Source: Enterococcus sp. ZJ1622
Lineage (GTDB): Bacteria; Bacillota; Bacilli; Lactobacillales; Enterococcaceae
Direction of reading: 5' to 3'
Assembly (NCBI RefSeq): GCF_011038845.1
Contig: NZ_JAAKDW010000002.1
Location: forward strand, 1 to 64,000
Length of the DNA: 64,000 nt
Of the stretch, positions 59,715-64,000 are shown piece by piece; position 1 is the stretch's first letter, and the number at the start of each line of letters is the position of its first letter. The notes below the pieces were generated by a model, which saw nothing but the letters and a program-made list of their open reading frames with translations, was not told where the DNA came from and did not search any database. The position numbers were made by a program, and so were the translations under genes.

Positions 59715-61287
59715 AGGACAGTTGATCGAGCTGACGCGAGTGAATCTTCGATATGCCAATCCGCAATTGACGAACAAAGCACGTGAAAAAGGAAAAAGCG
59801 GAAAAGAACTATCTAGTTATCTATTGAGACAGTACGTATTATCTGCAATGATTTTTTTGCTGATCTACGGATTTACGATGTTCATGGTCGATTTCAGTCG
59901 AATGCCTGGTTTTTTTACTTATTATATGGCTCTTTTCGGGATATTAGGTCTGTCTCAAAGTGTGACGATCATTTACAATGTGTTTTTTGAAGGGAACGAT
60001 CTACAAACTTTTTTGCCTTTGCCTTTCAGACAAGGACAGATTTTTTTAGCTAAAATCGCTGTTGTTGCATTGACCGTCGCGCCTTATGTCTTACCATTGA
60101 TAGTCGTGTTTATTTTAACAGGATGGCGTTCTGGGCTGTTGTTGCCATTTGTGATTTTGTTCTCATTCCTGCTTTTTTGTCTCTGTTTAGTACTTATTTT
60201 CTGCTTGAGCAGCCTGATCGTATTTGGCCTGGCAAGGACTGCGTTTTTCCAAAAACATAAAAAACTGGTGACGAGCTTACTTCTTGGCGGATCGATGCTA
60301 GTAGCGATCTTCGGGATACTGTTAATGAATAATCAGACGTCGACCTTTGAAAAAGGCTATACAGATCATGAGGTGATTTCACTTTTCATACCGTTCTATT
60401 ATGCGATCAGTCAGCCCTTTACACAGATCGGTGTGCTGAGTTGGCTGGGTGTGATGATGGTTGCAGCAGGGTTAGCAGGGGGGATCAAAATAGGGATTCT
60501 ACCGAAGCTTTATGATCAATTGACGACAGCGATGAGTGGTACCGAAGCCAAGCGCAAACATAAAAAAAATCAGAACCTGAAGCAATTATTGTGGAGTTAT
60601 CATTCACAATTAGTTCGTGATCCGAATCTGATCATGCAGGTCCTGTCGTCCTCATTATTGACACCTATCATCTTTGTGTTTGCTTTTGCGTTTACCGGAG
60701 AGATCGATTTGAGCAGTATCGATATCCGCCTGATTGGTGTGGTGTTTCTTGCGGGGGTGTCGTTCGCTTTCCTGACAGTGAACCAAACGTCTTTCGTGAG
60801 TAATATGATCTCTCTTGATCGGGAAAATTTCTTGTTTATCCGTTCACTGCCCTTATCCATGAAAAAATATCTGAAAGAAAAGTTTCGTTTTGCCTGTTGC
60901 TTGCAGATGTTCCTGACTGGAGGAATCGCATTAGTGAGTGGCGTGATTTTTCGAATGCCTTTATTGTTTTTATTCATCCTAGTATTAGGATCGATTTTAG
61001 GCAGCTATCTATTGTCTATGCGCTTCTTTGCACGAGATTATCGCATGCTGCAGCTAGAATGGACCAATATCAATCAGTTATTTACGCGAGGGTCAGGCGC
61101 ACTAGGACTTGTAGCTGCGATGATTGGGACGATAATCGGAAGTGTCATTCTTCTAGTTTTATATGGAATAGCGGCATTCATCTTTCCGTTTTGGCTGCTA
61201 AATGGCGTAGTATGGTTTCTTATCCTCGGCTGTTCTGCTCTTTGGGTATGGCATTACAAACGAGTATTCTGGTCTAGATTTGATTGA
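59707..61287 (+). CDS. large ABC transporter permease
   Basis: A 526-residue protein with about 12 membrane segments in two sets (about 45-280 and 320-520) joined by a hydrophilic, Lys-rich part (KRKHKKNQN near 285). It resembles the Firmicute permeases that pair with a single EcsA-like ATPase. The start at ATG 59707, with GGTGAGC upstream, overlaps the ATPase gene. Substrate unknown. Confidence 0.75.
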   Translation: MVKGQLIELTRVNLRYANPQLTNKAREKGKSGKELSSYLLRQYVLSAMIFLLIYGFTMFMVDFSRMPGFFTYYMALFGILGLSQSVTIIYNVFFEGNDLQTFLPLPFRQGQIFLAKIAVVALTVAPYVLPLIVVFILTGWRSGLLLPFVILFSFLLFCLCLVLIFCLSSLIVFGLARTAFFQKHKKLVTSLLLGGSMLVAIFGILLMNNQTSTFEKGYTDHEVISLFIPFYYAISQPFTQIGVLSWLGVMMVAAGLAGGIKIGILPKLYDQLTTAMSGTEAKRKHKKNQNLKQLLWSYHSQLVRDPNLIMQVLSSSLLTPIIFVFAFAFTGEIDLSSIDIRLIGVVFLAGVSFAFLTVNQTSFVSNMISLDRENFLFIRSLPLSMKKYLKEKFRFACCLQMFLTGGIALVSGVIFRMPLLFLFILVLGSILGSYLLSMRFFARDYRMLQLEWTNINQLFTRGSGALGLVAAMIGTIIGSVILLVLYGIAAFIFPFWLLNGVVWFLILGCSALWVWHYKRVFWSRFD

Positions 61288-61336
61288 ACTAGAAAAAGGG
61301 AAGAACCTAGTGATTAGTTTTTTTGATGATAAAACC

Positions 61337-61386
61337 AGAGAACGGAACAAAAACAGAAAAAAGCTGTTTTCGTTCCGTTCTCTTTT
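61337..61386 (+). terminator. terminator after the ABC permease
   Basis: AGAGAACGGAAC..AACAG pairs with CTGTT..GTTCCGTTCTCT, followed by TTTT. Confidence 0.9.
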
Positions 61387-61424
61387 GGCTGAAATCATTA
61401 AGAATATCAGTGATCGGATGATGC

Positions 61425-61545
61425 AACGTATCTACTTGGCTCTTAAAGCTGAGCGGCACTAAGCCCGATCAGATACAAAATATGAGGAGCTATTTTCCAT
61501 TTTTTCTCTCTAATACTCAGATCAAAAAGCAGTTGTCACGACCTC
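61425..61545 (-). repeat. palindromic repeat unit R8a, chimeric arms
   Basis: Left arm (forward sense) as in R6c and R1b, apex AGCTCCTCATATTTT, right arm a distinct type with GATCGGGCTTAGTGCCGC. It lacks the GAACACCGTTTA end. Confidence 0.8.
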
Positions 61546-61550
61546 TCCAC

Positions 61551-61668
61551 TAAACGGTGTTCAAGAGACAGCCTATCGGCAATAAGGCACGATTTTGTAA
61601 AAATATGGGAAGATATTTTTCAAAATCACTTCTTATCGCTCAAGGCTGACCGTCTCTTTCACGACCTC
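61551..61668 (-). repeat. palindromic repeat unit R8b, type C
   Basis: Type C arms, complete, joined to its neighbours by TCCAC linkers. Confidence 0.9.
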
Positions 61669-61673
61669 TCCAC

Positions 61674-61791
61674 TAAACGGTGTTCCCCTGCCAACTCCTC
61701 GGGCACAAGTCACAATATTCATCAAACATGAGGAGCTGTTTGTTGAAATTGTTCCTTGTGCCTCAGAGTTAAACGTCAGGCTCACAACCTC
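61674..61791 (-). repeat. palindromic repeat unit R8c, type B
   Basis: Type B unit; its GAGGTTGTGA end directly abuts the stop codon of the minus-strand ThrE-type gene. Confidence 0.9.
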
Positions 61792-62271
61792 TTATTTTAA
61801 AAATCTCTTTTTCCTCTTCAGCAAAATAGCGTCTCTTTTGACTTTGAAATTACGGATATTATGGTTGAAAACTTCAGACAAAACCAGACCAAGAGCGATT
61901 GCCCCAGCGATCATGATTGCTTGGACTGTGTAATGAGCGGCTGCTTGATAGGATTCTGTCACTAAATTTCGCACGGCCTGATAAGCTAGTCCACCTGGAA
62001 CTAAGGGGACCATGCTAGGAATATTGAAAATAGTAACAGGCATTTTCAATCGTTTGGAAAAAATATCACTGATAAAAGCAACTCCAAGGGAACCTAGCAA
62101 AGACCCAAACGCTGCTGAGCCACCCATCTGTACACATACCCAATAGATCATCCAGCCGAATGCGCCAGAAAACCCGCACCAGATCAATGAACGGCGTGGA
62201 ACATTCGTAATGACTGCAAATGCTGCAGTTGCTAAAAAACTAAAAGAAAATTGAATCACAACAGTTCCCAT
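61792..62271 (-). CDS. threonine/serine exporter family, small subunit (DUF3815/ThrE_2)
   Basis: A 159-residue protein with four to five membrane segments and the block GSAAFGSLLGSLGVAFISDIF (about 51-71, split across a helix). DUF3815-type proteins form a two-part exporter with the DUF1212 protein encoded just upstream (15-nt gap); fused versions are ThrE threonine/serine exporters. AAAGGAGC precedes the start. Substrate inferred from family. Confidence 0.85.
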   Translation of the reverse strand: MGTVVIQFSFSFLATAAFAVITNVPRRSLIWCGFSGAFGWMIYWVCVQMGGSAAFGSLLGSLGVAFISDIFSKRLKMPVTIFNIPSMVPLVPGGLAYQAVRNLVTESYQAAAHYTVQAIMIAGAIALGLVLSEVFNHNIRNFKVKRDAILLKRKKRFLK

Positions 62272-62286
62272 CTTCGTGCTCCTTTC

Positions 62287-63039
62287 TTAATAAAAAAGCT
62301 GAAATATAAAGGCTACCGCAAAGCCGATCATGGTAGCGGTCATCATCGCTTCAGTCCCGCGAGACACGCCCGAAACATAATGTCCGGCTAACAGATCACG
62401 AATGGCATTCGTGATCTGTACACCTGGGACTAATGGCATGACACAGCCGATAATGATCAAATCCTGATTGATCCCTATCCCAAGCCGTACACTGAAAATA
62501 GCTGCTACGCCAATCAGCAAAGAAGACAGGAATTCAGATAGGAACTTGATACGAAAGAATTTCAGACTAAAGAGATAGATTGCGTACCCGATACCGCCAA
62601 TCGCCAAAGTGACAGGTAAATCAGCCAACTCACCGCCGAATAGGACCATGATCGTTGCGCTGATGACAGCCGCACTGAGAATCTGCAGCCAAACGGGAAA
62701 GAAGGAGCGGTCTCGCTCGATATCTTGTAGCTCCTGATAAAGCTCTGGCAAGGTAAGTTCTCCAGCGACATATTTTCGTGAAAGATTGTTCACTTTCACG
62801 ACTTTTTCTAAGTTGATCGAACGATTGGTGATCTGTTCCATTCGGATAGTAGAGGTGCGGTCAAGCCCGATAAACAGACCAGTCTGAGTGACATAACTCA
62901 CTAAACGGAAATTCCCGGAAGCTAAAGCGATACGACTCATCGTGTCTTCTACTCGATACATCTCCGCATTGCTTTCCATCATGATCTTCCCGGCCAATAA
63001 ACAAGTATCAAGTAATAAATCCAATTTCTTTTCCGTCAT
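62287..63039 (-). CDS. threonine/serine exporter family, large subunit (DUF1212/ThrE)
   Basis: A 250-residue protein: a cytosolic N-terminal part with the ESNAEMYRVEDTMSRIA block (about 23-39), then five membrane segments (about 115-250) including GCVMPLVPGVQITNAIRDLL (read as GCVMPLVPGV and QITNAIRDLL), the conserved MPLVPG motif. It partners the small subunit downstream. I start at ATG 63039, with TGGAGAAG upstream, because a longer frame runs into the antisense of a tRNA gene. Confidence 0.85.
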   Translation of the reverse strand: MTEKKLDLLLDTCLLAGKIMMESNAEMYRVEDTMSRIALASGNFRLVSYVTQTGLFIGLDRTSTIRMEQITNRSINLEKVVKVNNLSRKYVAGELTLPELYQELQDIERDRSFFPVWLQILSAAVISATIMVLFGGELADLPVTLAIGGIGYAIYLFSLKFFRIKFLSEFLSSLLIGVAAIFSVRLGIGINQDLIIIGCVMPLVPGVQITNAIRDLLAGHYVSGVSRGTEAMMTATMIGFAVAFIFQLFY

Positions 63040-63121
63040 AGCATCTTCTCCAGTAATCGATTTGTTACTTTTTATTTTACTACAAATTTGAAAAAAGAAG
63101 CGAAAAAGGTCTGAAAAAAAC

Positions 63122-63150
63122 TTGAGCTGCGAAAAAAATAGGCGTATACT
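63122..63150 (+). promoter_or_regulatory. promoter of tRNA-Gly
   Basis: TTGAGC (63122-63127), 17-nt spacer, TATACT (63145-63150), 12 nt before the tRNA 5' end. Confidence 0.85.
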
Positions 63151-63162
63151 GTTTCTTGTATC

Positions 63163-63233
63163 GCGGGTGTAGTTTAGTGGTAAAATCCCAGCTTCCCAAG
63201 CTGATGTCGCGGGTTCGATTCCCGTCACCCGCT
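63163..63233 (+). tRNA. tRNA-Gly(CCC)
   Basis: A 71-nt tRNA. Acceptor arms GCGGGTG / CACCCGC pair fully, the T arm has GGGTTCGATTCCC, and the anticodon loop TTCCCAA between AGC and GCT gives anticodon CCC. The discriminator base is T and CCA is not encoded. It is a single gene with its own promoter. A repeat unit starts 6 nt after its 3' end. Confidence 0.95.
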
Positions 63234-63239
63234 TAAAAA

Positions 63240-63354
63240 AGGTTGTGAAAAAGCTGATCTGCATCAAGCAGTAAGAACGATCAGCTGAAAATAGCTTCTC
63301 ATATTTTGTATCTGATCAGACTTGATGCCGCAGATGCAAGCTTTTGAACATCGC
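63240..63354 (+). repeat. palindromic repeat unit R9, type A
   Basis: Type A unit in forward orientation just after tRNA-Gly; the right end is degenerate (GAACATCGCGCA). Confidence 0.85.
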
Positions 63355-63439
63355 GCACGAGAGACTGTTACCCTGTTTTGAACACTCAAATTTGTTTCTA
63401 GAAGAACGAAGCATATGTTAATCTACAAGACAAGTGCAT

Positions 63440-63466
63440 GAAGAAGAGGATCTCCTCTTCTTTTTT
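63440..63466 (+). terminator. terminator before the nuclease gene
   Basis: AAGAAGAGGA pairs with TCTCCTCTTC, followed by TTTTTTG. It may end the tRNA-Gly/repeat transcript. Confidence 0.85.
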
Positions 63467-63575
63467 GTTTATGGAAAAATACCTGCAATTGGCCGGTTTT
63501 TACGCTTTTTCAGTATTTCCTTATAGGGGAACATATGTTAAGATTTAGGGAGTTGTTTAGAAAAGGAGTAAGAGA

Positions 63576-64000
63576 ATGAGCAAAAAGTCTACAAAAGCGA
63601 TCGTGGGACTCGTTGTTGCTGTCATCGCAGGAGCATTGGGCATCACGACCACTCAAAAAGATTCAGATATCCTGCAGCAGATCACAGGGATATTCGATTC
63701 TGCCCCGCAAGCATCAAAGGTGGCTGATGTGCCTGCCTATGATGGCAAACATCAGGAAATCGAGATCAACGGCAACAAGCCGACATTCACACAAGAAGAC
63801 CTCAGCCTGTCAAAAGGAACGTGGGAAAGCTATTCGGATATCGACCGCTTGAACAGAGTAGGCCAAGCAAATGCGATGCTAGGCAAGGAGTTGTTCCCAA
63901 CGGAAAAAAGAGAAGCTCTATATATCGATCCAACAGGCTGGAAACAAAAGAAATTAAGCGACGGACAATGGTTATATAACCGGAGCCATTTGATCGGATT
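63576..64000 (+). CDS. DNA/RNA non-specific endonuclease (EndA-like), 5' part
   Basis: The first 141 codons of a gene that runs off the window. It begins with a signal-anchor (about 9-24), then a spacer and an ENDA/NUC domain: PAYDGKHQEIEING (about 53-66) opens the family fold, YIDPTGWKQKKL (about 113-124) follows, and NRSHLIG at the edge holds the catalytic His in the place of the usual DRGH. Membrane-bound EndA-like nucleases degrade extracellular DNA or cut it during uptake. AAGGAGTAAGAG precedes the ATG. Confidence 0.8.
   Translation, partial: MSKKSTKAIVGLVVAVIAGALGITTTQKDSDILQQITGIFDSAPQASKVADVPAYDGKHQEIEINGNKPTFTQEDLSLSKGTWESYSDIDRLNRVGQANAMLGKELFPTEKREALYIDPTGWKQKKLSDGQWLYNRSHLIG

Noticed and set aside
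63040-63267. N-terminal extension of the ThrE-like frame upstream of 63039
   Set aside because: The extra residues (VTGIEPATSAWEAGILPLNY) are the antisense translation of tRNA-Gly, a well-known false peptide.

Overview
The window looks like a stretch of chromosome from Enterococcus faecium or a very close relative. The evidence is a 500-residue ABC-F protein that I recognise as Eat(A), the low-GC Lactobacillales gene content (separate CoaB and CoaC, a T-box methionine gene, NrdI, Rex next to YdiF) and a dense family of short intergenic repeats. The species call is inference; the gene calls rest on protein motifs read by eye. The first 2 kb are different: AT-rich, starting inside a 13-bp tandem repeat, then a small protein resembling plasmid copy-control PrgN and an ISLre2-type transposase. 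This looks like accessory DNA abutting the core chromosome.

Layout. 1-2070: tandem repeat, PrgN-like gene, ISLre2 transposase. 2320-4750: eat(A) behind an attenuator-like leader, then a phosphatase. 4796-8890: a muropeptide-recycling operon (mupG, murQ, murP with fused EIIA). 8915-15606: NrdI, an APC antiporter, an ABC transporter, a SugE/Gdx-type SMR pump with a structured leader, and the DUF969/DUF979 pair. 15695-19180: a lactococcin 972-type bacteriocin cassette (precursor, large membrane protein, ABC ATPase) sitting between DUF979 and pcp. 19301-33474: housekeeping genes (pcp, pnuC, VOC, GNATs, HAD, ung, pta, tsaE, an exonuclease, exoA, a Gfo/Idh/MocA oxidoreductase, murB). 33952-37459: an Mga-like regulator followed by a secreted multidomain protein. 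37545-43893: a GNAT, a membrane protein, oxidoreductases and a pantothenate/CoA block (ECF S component, coaC, coaB). 44127-48574: a polyamine operon (XRE-cupin regulator, potABCD). 48725-50182: a T-box-controlled MetE-like gene. 50299-63233: an unknown gene, a CoA-disulfide-reductase-like enzyme, ydiF, rex, a thioredoxin-like protein, a DUF318 permease pair, an ABC exporter, a ThrE pair and tRNA-Gly(CCC). 63576-end: start of a DNA-entry-type nuclease.

The most unusual feature is a family of about 117-bp imperfect palindromes, about 19 copies at nine loci. They share one terminus (GAGGTTGTGA), the other terminus (GAACACCGTTTA) and an apical segment (AGCT, then a short pyrimidine-rich stretch, then CATATTTT), but they have several different stem arms. 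At eight of nine loci the GAGGTTGTGA end lies 0-14 nt after the 3' end of a gene, in the same orientation. Paired arms show compensatory changes, some copies have arms swapped at the centre, and one locus has five tandem copies. This could relate to the EFAR repeats described in E. faecalis, which I cannot check here. The other notable points are Ile at Eat(A) position 450 (the change reported in the resistant eat(A)v allele), a three-codon leader ORF before eat(A), and an 18-bp inverted repeat bracketing the bacteriocin gene.
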